DNA of 34,025 nucleotides from Bacillota bacterium (lineage in GTDB: Bacteria > Bacillota > DTU065). The notes beneath the pieces were generated by a model. That model was not told the DNA's origin and did no database searches. It was given only the letters and a program-made list of their open reading frames with translations. The DNA lies in NCBI GenBank assembly GCA_018435125.1, contig JAHDNZ010000087.1:1-34025 (forward strand), written 5' to 3'. Shown one piece after another: positions 1 to 7,749 of the stretch; the first letter of the stretch is position 1; every line of letters starts with the position of its first letter. The position numbers and the translations under genes are program-made.

Positions 1-117
1 AATTCGATAGGGCAAATCCTCTTCAAAAGAGGCAATATCCGTGATATATTCAATCAACCTGCGTTCTCTGTTAATGTTCCGGAGGGAGAGCTGGTTGGGC
101 AACTTAATTTATGGTAA
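1..117 (+). CDS. C-terminal end of an unidentified protein (partial)
   Basis: Frame 1 is open from the first base to a TAA at 115-117 and encodes about 38 residues ending GELVGQLNLW. The codon pattern looks protein-like, but the fragment is too short to assign a family. The gene would start outside the window. It could also be a chance open frame, so the call is tentative. Confidence 0.35.
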   Translation, partial: NSIGQILFKRGNIRDIFNQPAFSVNVPEGELVGQLNLW

Positions 118-225
118 AATTTCTCCGGACAGCAATGAAACCTTTTATTAAATCATAGACTTGATTCTCTAATTTAGTCCCTTTTGATGTTGAGGATTCC
201 AATTATTTGTTTATTAGTCTAGTAA

Positions 226-375
226 GTGTTCTTTATTTTACTATTGCCACCAACGGTTGGCGGTATGAAAAGTTGCCGATTGCGGGCGATTTCCTGTCAA
301 ATTACACGAAAGTTAAAGCGGGCTATAACCCTTGAATTTAATTCTATTACGGCAATTATTTTATACATTGTTATG
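226..375 (-). repeat. attC-like structured repeat A, 3' of the membrane protein gene
   Basis: This segment overlaps the end of the 361-1014 gene and contains a core at 272-298 (GTTGCCGATTGCGGGCG followed by a pyrimidine-rich stretch). The core aligns with similar segments at about 1093-1111 and 30082-30109. All three lie directly 3' of a minus-strand gene, as attC sites do in integron cassettes. CATAAC (369-374 on the minus strand) and a GTTGG box near 255 could be its ends, but they do not match the attC R-box consensus exactly. Confidence 0.35.
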
Positions 376-1014
376 ATCTTTATTTTCTTTTCCTTTTTTA
401 TTCATCAATATTTTATTAGTATATCCCCAAACAAGACCACAAATCAACCATAGAGGAATTCCAATCAAAATGCTTTTCGATGTAATTTCGCTTCCTTTAA
501 TCAATGGATAAATAATTACCACACTTACAAACATGAAAATCCCAAAGAAGAGTCCTGATTTAAGCCAGTTTTTTGTTGAATTCTTCTTTTCCGGAATTTC
601 AAGATTTATGTTTTTGTATCTATCAGGTTGCTTGTCTAACCAATTTTGTTTTAAGATCTTTCTAAACCAACCCCAAATAGGAAAAGTCACAGTCAATATT
701 ATTAAAGCTGTCAAATTTCTCTGGACAGGAATAATCTCTTTGCAATTATCACAATAGTAACCAAACCAATTTTTAAATGCTGTTTTATTTTTCATTGACC
801 ATTTAAGTCCGCTGTGCATTGTTCCACAATGAGGGCAAGGTATCAATGAACGTTGATAAAAAGGCTTTTTTCCTTCCCTTTCGATTAACATCACTTTCGG
901 GATTGTCTGTCCGAAAATCAACTCATTAATTACAAGACCAGGATTGATAATCCAATGTAATATCACAGGATTTTTCCAGTTCCAAATCTTGTATTTTTCT
1001 TTGTCGTATTTCAT
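361..1014 (-). CDS. Zinc-ribbon membrane protein of unknown function
   Basis: A 217-aa protein starting at an ATG (1012-1014). The first half contains a CPHCG motif and, about 35 residues later, CDNCK, which together form a plausible zinc ribbon. A hydrophobic stretch follows immediately (about residues 102-118, ALIILTVTFPIWGW), and two more lie in the last third (about 153-172 and 182-200). The protein ends in a lysine-rich tail. I see a membrane protein with a cytosolic zinc-binding domain and no enzymatic motif. It sits alone, with cassette-like repeats on both sides and no operon partner. The region is AT-rich. The function is unknown. Confidence 0.7.
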   Translation of the reverse strand: MKYDKEKYKIWNWKNPVILHWIINPGLVINELIFGQTIPKVMLIEREGKKPFYQRSLIPCPHCGTMHSGLKWSMKNKTAFKNWFGYYCDNCKEIIPVQRNLTALIILTVTFPIWGWFRKILKQNWLDKQPDRYKNINLEIPEKKNSTKNWLKSGLFFGIFMFVSVVIIYPLIKGSEITSKSILIGIPLWLICGLVWGYTNKILMNKKGKENKDHNNV

Positions 1015-1024
1015 TTTATTATGC

Positions 1025-1205
1025 TTTTAAGCTTGGGTTGCTCGGGTCAATATTTCCCATAACGATAGCTCTATCGTTCAGGAGTGTGAAAAGTTGCTGA
1101 TTGCGTGCTTTAAACTTATCAAACTGTGAAAATTTTAAAGCGTGCCACAGTCCTTGAATTTACTACTATTCAGCCCATTTTGTATATTCAGTGTTGGCGG
1201 TATGA
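1025..1205 (-). repeat. attC-like structured repeat B between two single-gene units
   Basis: The spacer between the 1209-2183 and 361-1014 genes aligns along about 110 bp with repeat A. Shared landmarks in order are GTGAAAAGTTGC, GATTGCG, TTAAAGCG and CCTTGAATTTA. It is bounded by TTGGCGGTATG near 1193-1204 and CCCATAAC near 1055. The TTGGCGGTA(A)TG motif also occurs at 255-266 and, on the minus strand, at about 2205-2217. Confidence 0.35.
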
Positions 1206-1208
1206 GCT

Positions 1209-2183
1209 TTATTTTCTCCTATCTTTAATTTCAAAATATTCATAAGTCTTATCCAAGTTATAGTAGTAAACATTTTCAAATGGTGTTCCTTTATATTTAA
1301 ACCTGCAAAACAAATGAGGGCATACATAATATTCATCTCCATCAATATCATAGTCAACAATATCCGCAAAATTTATTTGTCCAACTTTTGCAACTTTAAT
1401 TAAATCACCGGTAGGTTTATTTCCAGATTTTACCAAATCCCATGTGTAATCCTCAAAGAGTTGAATTTCTTCAATTCCTATTATAAACTCCATTCCTTTG
1501 TGATAAAGAGATTTTATTTCTGCTCCAAACCATGAGTATTCTCCAAATTCATCAGGTTCATTTTCATGTGGATACTGAGTGCCATCAAACGCTCTTAATA
1601 TCATTCTGGAACGTTTTTTTCTATTTTCTGGAGCATAGTTTACCCAGTCTCCAAAATCTTTTGCAATTTGCTTTTTTAAATCAAGGTTTCTTTTAAATAG
1701 AGTTTCTTTAGAATCAGTATTTATTACAAAATTGGGCCAATACTTATTAAGTAACTCCTTTTGGCCAAGATATTTCGATTCAAGGGTATCCCAACCCCAG
1801 TAAATAATTTCAAATTCCGTTTTCAAATCTTCCTTTAAAATCTCGCAATATTCATCAATTTCAGGGTGATCTTTATAGGTTGAAACAAATAATATTTTGT
1901 CAATTTTAATTTTCAATTTATCATTAATGACTTTTTTTACATCTTTTTCAATGTCATCAAGTAGTTCCTTTTTTATAATTAAATCCTTTCTGCTTAGGTC
2001 TTTCTTTTTGCACTGAATTGCACAATTCTTCTCAGATGAAAAAATATCTATCCCTTTTTGATTATGTCCGTTTTTTCCGAATCGCTTAAAGGTGTATGTA
2101 GACTCTAAATGATTAAATAAGTCACAGATAGAATCTTCAAAAGTGTCATTATTATTTATCGTTGTTAATTGATGTGTTCCCAT
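1209..2183 (-). CDS. Mrr-like restriction endonuclease domain protein
   Basis: A 324-aa protein with an ATG start at 2181-2183. The N-terminal 60 residues carry a PD-(D/E)XK pattern of the Mrr type: an acidic helix (FEDSICDLFNHL), then GIDIF and QCKKKD, giving the expected D...QxK arrangement. Residues to about 150 continue as an alpha/beta fold ending in YWGWDTLESKY, a layout seen in N-terminal nuclease domains of defence effectors. The C-terminal half, with EFGEYSWFGAE and a DYDIDGDEYYVCPH stretch, I do not recognise; it may sense a trigger or act as a second domain. It stands alone between cassette-like repeats, so a stand-alone defence role is inferred, not shown. Confidence 0.6.
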   Translation of the reverse strand: MGTHQLTTINNNDTFEDSICDLFNHLESTYTFKRFGKNGHNQKGIDIFSSEKNCAIQCKKKDLSRKDLIIKKELLDDIEKDVKKVINDKLKIKIDKILFVSTYKDHPEIDEYCEILKEDLKTEFEIIYWGWDTLESKYLGQKELLNKYWPNFVINTDSKETLFKRNLDLKKQIAKDFGDWVNYAPENRKKRSRMILRAFDGTQYPHENEPDEFGEYSWFGAEIKSLYHKGMEFIIGIEEIQLFEDYTWDLVKSGNKPTGDLIKVAKVGQINFADIVDYDIDGDEYYVCPHLFCRFKYKGTPFENVYYYNLDKTYEYFEIKDRRK

Positions 2184-2640
2184 TGCTTGTTCTATCGTCT
2201 TTTTACATTACCGCCAACCTTGCTTTTTGATTCAATAAATATGTTTCTATACCCTCAAATTTGGGGGTATAGATGCTTATAAATGGTAAGCTAAATACGT
2301 CAAGATACCGGCACCACACTGCCTTGTCTTGCTTTGGTATAAGGCAAGGTGAAAAAGTAAATTCTTTGATTGACAAATGTCAAAAAAATTGACGTTTTGT
2401 ACGGGCATTTGGAAATTGTAACTATTTCTGGGACAGAATAGTGTAAAGATAGAACTTATTCAACTAATTCCAAATCATTTCTTAAAAAAAGAAAATCCAA
2501 TAGGATGAGAAGCTTCATTTGCTTTTCTGGAATTACTGTAGCATTGTGCCCATCTTGTGCGGGAGCGTTCATTGAATTCCATTGCACTCCATGCCACTTA
2601 CCAGCAAACACTTCGATTCTACACTTGTGAAAACAGACAT

Positions 2641-2931
2641 GTTCCGTTTCGTATCCCAACGGTTAATGCTCCAGCCACTGCGTGACTTCCACAACCTCCG
2701 GGATACTCTGCTCCACATATCTGCTGTGTTCCTGATCACCTCTGGCATATTAAGGCCTCCACAGTGTCGGCAAGCCGCCCCAGAGGAGAGAGCGGCATTG
2801 TGTTCACGCTGCTCCGCAGCGGACACACCCGGCACCGTCCTTGGAACGGAAATGTTCCGTCTCGCATCCCTCCGGTGAACGCTCCGGCCACTGCGTTGCC
2901 TGCACGACCTCCGGTCTGCTCCGCTCCACAC
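2641..2931. repeat. Two 78-bp GC-rich repeat units
   Basis: Units at 2641-2718 and 2854-2931 both begin GTTCCGT and share CGxATCCC, GCTCC(A/G)GCCACTGCGT and ACCTCCGG, ending at CTCCACA. Two more units of the same length lie at 32380-32457 and 32905-32982. Confidence 0.6.
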
Positions 2932-3125
2932 TTCCCCCTGGCTCCACTCACTGGCAGGGCGGAAACCAGAGCGAGCGTGCTCCTTCCGCTTCGCTGCCAT
3001 CGCACCCTCGCGATTCAGGTTTCAAAAAAAATCCAGACCAGATCAATCACAAAAAATCAAAAAGACCGCAAAGGTAGCCCCCAGTCCATGCCTTGTAAAG
3101 GTCCTTCGGCCCTTCGGGTTCGCCT

Positions 3126-3201
3126 GGTAAAAATCTCCACCGCCGGGACAGACGAGCCTGCGGCTCGTCCTCTTCTGGATGCCGGCGGTAGTATTTTTAC
3201 C
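3126..3201 (+). ncRNA. Nested 76-nt hairpin, candidate structured RNA (left copy)
   Basis: Three stems are nested: GGTAAAAAT (3126-3134) with ATTTTTACC (3193-3201), ACCGCCGG (3139-3146) with CCGGCGGT (3182-3189), and GACGAGCC (3151-3158) with GGCTCGTC (3162-3169). A copy of the same length lies at 33196-33271; its outer stem is identical and its apical stem is altered. The flanking 70 bp upstream are also conserved. It may be a leader RNA, a small RNA or a DNA cruciform; I know no family that matches. Confidence 0.45.
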
Positions 3202-3364
3202 GGCAAAACCTTGACAAGTCACAGACTGAGGTCAGAGAAAGCAATCCTTTTTTCTTTTTCTTTCTTTTTTTTCTGTTTTTTCTTTCCCTTTCCTTTTTCC
3301 AAAAATGTTTTACAGGAAAGCAAGCCAACTGTTTCACGGATTATCCTTTACGCCTCCGATTTCG

Positions 3365-3372
3365 TACCTTTG
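3365..3372 (+). promoter_or_regulatory. Bacteroidetes-type -7 element (TACCTTTG)
   Basis: It matches TAnnTTTG and lies about 60 bp before the first cassette gene. The right-hand copy of this leader has TAACTTTG at the equivalent place, so the element is conserved despite nearby divergence. Confidence 0.55.
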
Positions 3373-3388
3373 CACTGATACATAAGCT

Positions 3389-3421
3389 AACCTTGTGTTT
3401 AAGACTTGTAACTTGTAACCC
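3389..3421 (+). repeat. 33-bp leader identical in both copies
   Basis: The sequence 3389-3421 is identical to 33459-33491. It lies between the promoter and the start codon of the two paralogous genes and includes a tandem ACTTGTA duplication. Perfect identity in a 5' leader between diverged copies suggests a function in transcription or translation, or recent conversion. Confidence 0.6.
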
Positions 3422-3432
3422 CGCCGGTGCCC

Positions 3433-4155
3433 ATGCCCCTCTATCACCCCAACATCAGATTCTCCGACTGCTGGTCGTCAGTGGGAAACATCACGTTCTA
3501 TCACCGGAACGGGAAATGTTATTGGCGTAAAAAGCCGGCACCCATCTTCCCCGGGACCCTGTGGCAGCAGGAACACCAGGCGGTGCATTTTCGCGCCCTG
3601 GAAGCCTGGCGATCACTGGAGCATCCGGTGCAACGGCAATGGTCGGCGTATGCAAGGGATGTCACAGCCCACCGGCCCCCGTTCCTGAAGGAGAACCATA
3701 TCAGCGGATACAACCTGTTTGTGTCGGCTTATCACGGATTTGCCACCCTGGGGCATGAGCATGTGCCGGCACCGGCCAGGTTCGAGGAGTTTCCGCCCTT
3801 TGATGCCGTCTTTGTTTCCGCACAAGTTGCCGGGAATGCCGATTTAGTGTTGCGGTTTTCTCTTTTTGTGGGGGATGCCGGCCACCCGTTGCGGTACCGG
3901 GCCCTGGGGAAGATCCAGCTGGTTGAGGAGGGCAGGGGATGCCATCCCGGGAAGCTGCGCAATTTTCTGTCGGTTGAGGTTTTTCCGGATCCGCAAAATC
4001 CCAGGAACATTTTGTTCATCATCCCGGACTACCGGTCCCTCTGGAACCTGGACCTGCCGGCGTACACCCTGCACATGCGTTACCTGCTCCTTGATACCGT
4101 GACCGGTTACAGGAATTTGCACAAAAAGCTTTCCTGCTCATTTTCTTTGCAGTAA
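3433..4155 (+). CDS. DUF6266-like cassette protein, paralog 1
   Basis: About 240 aa. The ATG at 3433 is preferred; an in-frame GTG at 3427 is possible. The N-terminal half follows a pattern shared with the proteins at 4239 and 6151 and with the partial one at 33498: a glycine-aromatic start (SSVGNITFYHRNGKCYWRKK), a Q/R helix, 'AWRSL...W..YA', then SGYNLFVSAYHGFATLG. The second half is a beta-rich domain without recognised motifs. There is no signal peptide or membrane segment. The pattern resembles DUF6266-type Bacteroidetes proteins, whose function is unknown; a virion or particle component is one possibility given the lysis-like genes downstream. GC content is higher than in the flanking cassettes. 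Confidence 0.65.
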   Translation: MPLYHPNIRFSDCWSSVGNITFYHRNGKCYWRKKPAPIFPGTLWQQEHQAVHFRALEAWRSLEHPVQRQWSAYARDVTAHRPPFLKENHISGYNLFVSAYHGFATLGHEHVPAPARFEEFPPFDAVFVSAQVAGNADLVLRFSLFVGDAGHPLRYRALGKIQLVEEGRGCHPGKLRNFLSVEVFPDPQNPRNILFIIPDYRSLWNLDLPAYTLHMRYLLLDTVTGYRNLHKKLSCSFSLQ

Positions 4156-4191
4156 TTCTTTTACTTAAACCAATACTTCATATAAACTTAT

Positions 4192-4199
4192 TATATTTG
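4192..4199 (+). promoter_or_regulatory. -7 element TATATTTG before the 4239 gene
   Basis: It is an exact TAnnTTTG match 39 bp before the ATG at 4239, in an AT-rich gap between two cassette genes. This suggests that the 4239-6041 pair has its own transcript. Confidence 0.55.
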
Positions 4200-4238
4200 C
4201 AGTAGACTAATCAGTTATAAAATTACTATTGCAATATA

Positions 4239-5312
4239 ATGAAGATACTTCCCTCCATTGGATTCAACGACTTTTCCGGCTCGGCCGGCAATGTCACCGC
4301 CCGAAAGGTAGGCGATAAAACATACCTTTCTTCACGAACAAAACATGCCAGGACAAAGACCCCAAGCCAGGCTGCCACGCGCTGCCGCTTTACCGATGCT
4401 ACCCGGGGTTATGCCAACATTACCGAAGAACAGCGTCAAGGCTGGATATCCCTGGCCTTTAGACTCGGCAGGTATTTCACTTCCTCAGGCTATGTTACCA
4501 TGACAGGGCATAACCTTTTTGTTGCCATCAACAGCTATCGCCAGCTTTGCGGAAAACCGTTAATTGCTGACGCTCCTCCGGAAATCAAACCGTCACGCTA
4601 CATCCGTTGGCGCGATCTTTGGATTACCCCTGAGCATATCGTATTTACACACGTGGGAATAAGAGAGAGTCCCAGTGAAGTGCTCCTGATAGAAACATAT
4701 CCCTCGCCCAGTCCCGGGATCAAGAATGGCTGGAGCAGGACAGTCATTCTGACGGTATGTCCTGAAACTGATTGGGGTGATGTCGATATTACGGAAGCTT
4801 TCATTCAAAAATACGGGGCACCATTGACTATCGGGCAAACGCTTTATATGAAGGTGTCCTGGCTGGATTCAGAATGTGGTTACCTCTCCGCGTTTACACA
4901 CATTGCTTTTCCCGCTTGTGAAAATACTCCCTACGGAAGTGATCTGGAATATACGCCCCGCGCCAGGATAACCATGAAAGACATAGTTCCGGAAACCGAA
5001 TTCTCCGTGTGTGAGGCTATGGATTACGAATTGTCTCCCGGTTCCAAAATCACTTCCAATAGCATAACCATACGACACCGGGAAGGATCAACGAAGATTA
5101 ACTGCACTTTTCTTCACCACGGACTGCCGGAAGCATTCATTGTTGAGCGCTCCTATCAGTATGCAAGAGGAACGGCAGAAAATAACTATTTTATTCAATG
5201 TGTGAATGTGATTGTTTTGAACAACTCCTCAAAGAATATTAGCATTGGCAGGTGTGCCGGTATCTTCACCAGCCATTTTGAAACATTCGGGACCTATTAT
5301 ACCACAACATAA
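4239..5312 (+). CDS. DUF6266-like cassette protein, paralog 2 (long form)
   Basis: A 357-aa protein starting at the ATG at 4239. The first 110 residues repeat the family pattern: FNDFSGSAGNVTARKVGDKTY, a Q-x-A-x-R helix (residues about 43-60), 'ITEEQRQGWISLA', then TGHNLFVAINSY and a proline-rich linker. The remaining 240 residues form a longer beta-rich extension, unlike the shorter paralogs. It contains several cysteines but no catalytic motif. There is no export signal. The next gene begins after only 12 bp, so the two are probably co-transcribed. The domain plan suggests a common N-terminal module attached to variable C-terminal domains, as in structural or receptor-binding proteins; this is an inference. 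Confidence 0.65.
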   Translation: MKILPSIGFNDFSGSAGNVTARKVGDKTYLSSRTKHARTKTPSQAATRCRFTDATRGYANITEEQRQGWISLAFRLGRYFTSSGYVTMTGHNLFVAINSYRQLCGKPLIADAPPEIKPSRYIRWRDLWITPEHIVFTHVGIRESPSEVLLIETYPSPSPGIKNGWSRTVILTVCPETDWGDVDITEAFIQKYGAPLTIGQTLYMKVSWLDSECGYLSAFTHIAFPACENTPYGSDLEYTPRARITMKDIVPETEFSVCEAMDYELSPGSKITSNSITIRHREGSTKINCTFLHHGLPEAFIVERSYQYARGTAENNYFIQCVNVIVLNNSSKNISIGRCAGIFTSHFETFGTYYTTT

Positions 5313-5324
5313 AGGTTGAATGCC

Positions 5325-6041
5325 ATGATAACATTAAATATCAATAATTTCGGCGCAGGAAGCGTAACCCTCAAGGATTACCAGAGAAGCAGCCTCTGCA
5401 TCCTGAACGGAAAAATAACCGTTGATCCAACCCACCTGGATTATATGGCAGCGACAAGACTGGAACTTGACCTGCCCTCGGATTTTGCCATGCCACGAAG
5501 CGCGATGTCCGCCGCCATTCTTGTCTCCAATGAGCCACTTTACCGTTTTGGGACCGTTTTGCACTGTTGGATAGAGGATAACAAGCTTTGCATAGAAAAG
5601 CTTACGGTATGGGATTCTTATGGTACATATGAGATCCATATCAATGCGGCCTTTGTCACCAGGGGCTACCGGGGAGCATTCTCTCAGACTTCAAAGAAAA
5701 ATCTGACGATTATTGATGGCGGCGTTCTGTTCCGTTTTAAAGAATACCGTTATGTAGAAACGGACTCTTATGTTTATTTTGTTGCTTTATTCAAATCCTT
5801 TCCCTATTATTCTGGTTACGGACAAGGTCCTTTTACCATGCAGTTGTCGGGTTTTGCCACCGATGTACTTGTTGAGATCCCATTAATCGTAAACGGGATG
5901 ACACTCGTCCCGGATCAAAAAGGCTCCATGCTTACCGTCGGATCTTTTGAAAACGGCAACCTGACTTTCAGTTATCCGGAAAATGCTCAAGAGATCGGTG
6001 GTTATTATTCTTTCTTCAATTTTTTTGCAGTACGCGGGTAG
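5325..6041 (+). CDS. Hypothetical beta-rich cassette protein
   Basis: About 238 aa. I chose the ATG at 5325 because AAAGG (5311-5315) lies at a suitable distance upstream; an upstream TTG at 5316 is possible. The protein lacks the paralog N-terminal pattern. It is rich in beta-forming and aromatic residues (for example YFVALFKSFPYYSGYGQG) and ends in FFNFFAVRG. No signal peptide, transmembrane segment or catalytic motif is visible. It follows the 4239 gene by 12 bp and probably shares its transcript. A function linked to the long paralog, such as a partner or fibre-like protein, is conceivable, but I do not recognise it. Confidence 0.6.
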   Translation: MITLNINNFGAGSVTLKDYQRSSLCILNGKITVDPTHLDYMAATRLELDLPSDFAMPRSAMSAAILVSNEPLYRFGTVLHCWIEDNKLCIEKLTVWDSYGTYEIHINAAFVTRGYRGAFSQTSKKNLTIIDGGVLFRFKEYRYVETDSYVYFVALFKSFPYYSGYGQGPFTMQLSGFATDVLVEIPLIVNGMTLVPDQKGSMLTVGSFENGNLTFSYPENAQEIGGYYSFFNFFAVRG

Positions 6042-6112
6042 TTTTTTAATTAAAGTAATACTTTATATAACATTAATTAAACACTTAATAACTTGCATAT
6101 TAAAATAATTAT

Positions 6113-6120
6113 TATATTTG
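6113..6120 (+). promoter_or_regulatory. -7 element TATATTTG with upstream TTG before the 6151 gene
   Basis: It is an exact TAnnTTTG match 30 bp before the ATG at 6151. A TTG at 6093-6095 lies 17 bp upstream, near the usual position of the Bacteroidetes -33 element. The surrounding sequence is nearly all A and T. Confidence 0.6.
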
Positions 6121-6150
6121 TAGCAACCCAATCTTTTAATACAACCCGCT

Positions 6151-6837
6151 ATGAAGTACACCCCTTCAATCGCCTTCGATGAATTTGCAGGATCTGCAAA
6201 AGGCGTGACCGCTGCCAAGAGCCGTGGTCGTAAATACATCCGCAACAAAGGCTATGGCAACACATCCAGTACGGCTTCCCAAAGTGATGTCAAAGCCATT
6301 TTCAGCCAATTGGCCAAAAGTTTCAAAACCCTCACCTCCTCACAGATTGCTGCCTGGAATGCCCTGGCCCAGACACAGGAAGGCCGTTCCACCCTGGGAA
6401 CAAGATCCAAGATATCCGGCCTGAACCTTTACCTGAGGCTGAACCACTGGGTTGTCGCCTGTGGCGGCACTGCCCTGGCAACACCTCCCACGCTGGCCGG
6501 AGTGGAATCACCCGCTTCAGCCACACTGTCCCTGAGCGCCAGTGCTTTCAACATCACCCTTGACAGCATCCCCGCCGATGTGACCGACCTCAAACTGGTT
6601 GTCAGGGCATCAGCTCCCCAGACAAACGGTATCAGTGACGCCTACGCAAAAGCTGCCGTCGTCGGAGATCCTCTCACCCCCGTGGTTACCGCAATAGAAC
6701 TTAAAACCGATTACGATGCCAAGTATGAAGCGCCGTCTGCCGCCGCTCCGAAAGTATTCGTGAAATGGTTTTATGTCAATACGACTACCGGAGAAAAATC
6801 CGGAGAGATGATGGGGCTGGCCACGCTGTCCGCATAA
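6151..6837 (+). CDS. DUF6266-like cassette protein, paralog 3
   Basis: A 228-aa protein starting at ATG 6151. It has the compact form of the family: FDEFAGSAKGVTAAKSRG, a basic 'RKYIRNKGYG' segment, a helix with Q-S-D-V, 'LTSSQIAAWNALA', then SGLNLYLRLNHWVVACGG at about residue 90-107. The second half is a single beta-sandwich-like domain with alanine/threonine-rich linkers. It has its own promoter and a good intrinsic terminator directly after it, so it may be expressed independently and more strongly than its neighbours. That would fit a major structural protein, but the role is not demonstrated. There is no secretion signal. Confidence 0.65.
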   Translation: MKYTPSIAFDEFAGSAKGVTAAKSRGRKYIRNKGYGNTSSTASQSDVKAIFSQLAKSFKTLTSSQIAAWNALAQTQEGRSTLGTRSKISGLNLYLRLNHWVVACGGTALATPPTLAGVESPASATLSLSASAFNITLDSIPADVTDLKLVVRASAPQTNGISDAYAKAAVVGDPLTPVVTAIELKTDYDAKYEAPSAAAPKVFVKWFYVNTTTGEKSGEMMGLATLSA

Positions 6838-6884
6838 AATGAAGTTATCACTCCCAACCGGTCCTGTTCCTTTTCTTGTCCGCT

Positions 6885-6921
6885 CCCTGCGTTGTTGGTG
6901 ATACGGCGCAGGGCTTTTTTT
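6885..6921 (+). terminator. Intrinsic terminator after paralog 3
   Basis: CCCTGCG (6885-6891) pairs with CGCAGGG (6907-6913) and is followed by C and seven T residues (6915-6921). It separates the structural-like genes from the lysis-like genes. Confidence 0.75.
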
Positions 6922-6934
6922 AAGCCTGAATCTC

Positions 6935-7315
6935 ATGACACTGGAATTGATAATACAACTGATCTCGGCATTGCTAGGCACCGGGGGAATCGTTGCCCTG
7001 TTTCTGATCATCGAGAAGAAAGCGGCAGCCCAACTGGCCAACACCGAAAAAGTAAATGAGCAATGGCAGCTTATCGTTGCCCAGAAAGAGCGCGACTTTC
7101 TGGCGCTGAGCCAGAAGTATGAAGCGGTTACCGAGAAGTTTGAAAAGCTCTATGACATAAACACAGACTTGCGGACACAGCTAAACACGGCCAATACGAA
7201 CTTTGCCGTTTCCCATCTGATGCGCTGCTATGTCACAAAATGCATCAGGCGCGTGCCCCCGTTCGGCAGCACGGAAGAAGTCAAACAATTCATCGACAAA
7301 AAGGAGGTAGCATGA
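6935..7315 (+). CDS. One-TM coiled-coil protein, holin-like candidate
   Basis: A 126-aa protein. Residues about 5-27 form one hydrophobic segment (IIQLISALLGTGGIVALFLII), followed by a long charged helix to about residue 90 with coiled-coil character, then a short basic C-terminus. The arrangement is seen in small phage membrane proteins located just before endolysins. The gene overlaps the M15 peptidase gene by ATGA, and its end carries the AAGGAGG that serves the next gene. A holin or membrane-anchor role is inferred mainly from position. It could equally be a generic anchor for the following gene products. Confidence 0.5.
   Translation: MTLELIIQLISALLGTGGIVALFLIIEKKAAAQLANTEKVNEQWQLIVAQKERDFLALSQKYEAVTEKFEKLYDINTDLRTQLNTANTNFAVSHLMRCYVTKCIRRVPPFGSTEEVKQFIDKKEVA
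7302..7308 (+). promoter_or_regulatory. Strong Shine-Dalgarno AAGGAGG for the M15 peptidase
   Basis: AAGGAGG lies just before the ATG at 7312. Canonical sites are uncommon in Bacteroidetes genes, and this one decides the start over an upstream in-frame ATG at 7240. Confidence 0.7.
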
Positions 7316-7749
7316 GAACACCCATATCCAGACATTTCTGTTACGAGGAATTTGAGCAAAGCTGGACGGCAAACCAACTCGGCATAAACAACCGGATCCC
7401 GTCCGAGAAGATCCGTTATGCCATCCGGCTCCTGGTGTTGAACCTGCTGCAGCCGTTGAGGGATAAGCTCCAGCGCCCCCTCATCATTACCAGCGGGTAC
7501 AGAACACCGGCATTGAACCAGGAAGTGGGAGGGTCAAAGCACTCCCGGCACATGAAAGGAGAAGCCGCCGATATTTATTGCCAGGACGCCGCCGGTGTGT
7601 TGCTGGTTGCCCAGACCGTACTCAGGAACAGCCTTCCTTTCGACCAGATGGTCCTTTACAAATCGACACTGCATCTTTCATTCAAGGCTTACGGGCAACA
7701 ACGCCACCAGATCCTGTATGACCCATCTTACAAGGAGGCGCTACCATGA
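7312..7749 (+). CDS. Peptidase M15 family D-Ala-D-Ala carboxypeptidase-like protein (endolysin candidate)
   Basis: About 145 aa from ATG 7312. The M15 signature is clear: SGYR at 61-64, H80 and D87 in the HxxxGxxxD-type motif (HMKGEAAD), and a second zinc-binding histidine, H121, in LHLSF. These are the three zinc ligands and the substrate-side SxYR of the family. The expected activity is hydrolysis of peptidoglycan peptide cross-links. The protein is a single catalytic domain without a signal peptide, as in many phage endolysins. It overlaps both neighbours by ATGA and has a strong Shine-Dalgarno site, so the trio is translationally coupled. A cell-lysis role is likely but unproven. Confidence 0.85.
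   Translation: MRTPISRHFCYEEFEQSWTANQLGINNRIPSEKIRYAIRLLVLNLLQPLRDKLQRPLIITSGYRTPALNQEVGGSKHSRHMKGEAADIYCQDAAGVLLVAQTVLRNSLPFDQMVLYKSTLHLSFKAYGQQRHQILYDPSYKEALP

Larger units (their letters stand above)
2184..3364. repeat. GC-rich non-coding repeat region (left copy)
   Basis: No convincing gene lies here. Open frames in 2569-3000 are made of arginine/serine-rich translated repeat and have no family features. Contents: a hairpin at 2247-2272 (CTATACCC/GGGTATAG); two 78-bp units (2641-2718 and 2854-2931); a CGCTGCTCCGCAGCG hairpin at 2806-2820; the nested hairpin at 3126-3201; and a long pyrimidine tract at about 3247-3300. The stretch from about 2640 onward is a diverged direct copy of sequence at 32380-33400. 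Confidence 0.6.

Noticed and set aside
2569-3000. Open frames in the GC-rich repeat (also 2764-3378 plus strand)
   Set aside because: The translations are Arg/Ser/Gly-rich, lack any family pattern, overlap each other on both strands, and follow repeat units and hairpins.
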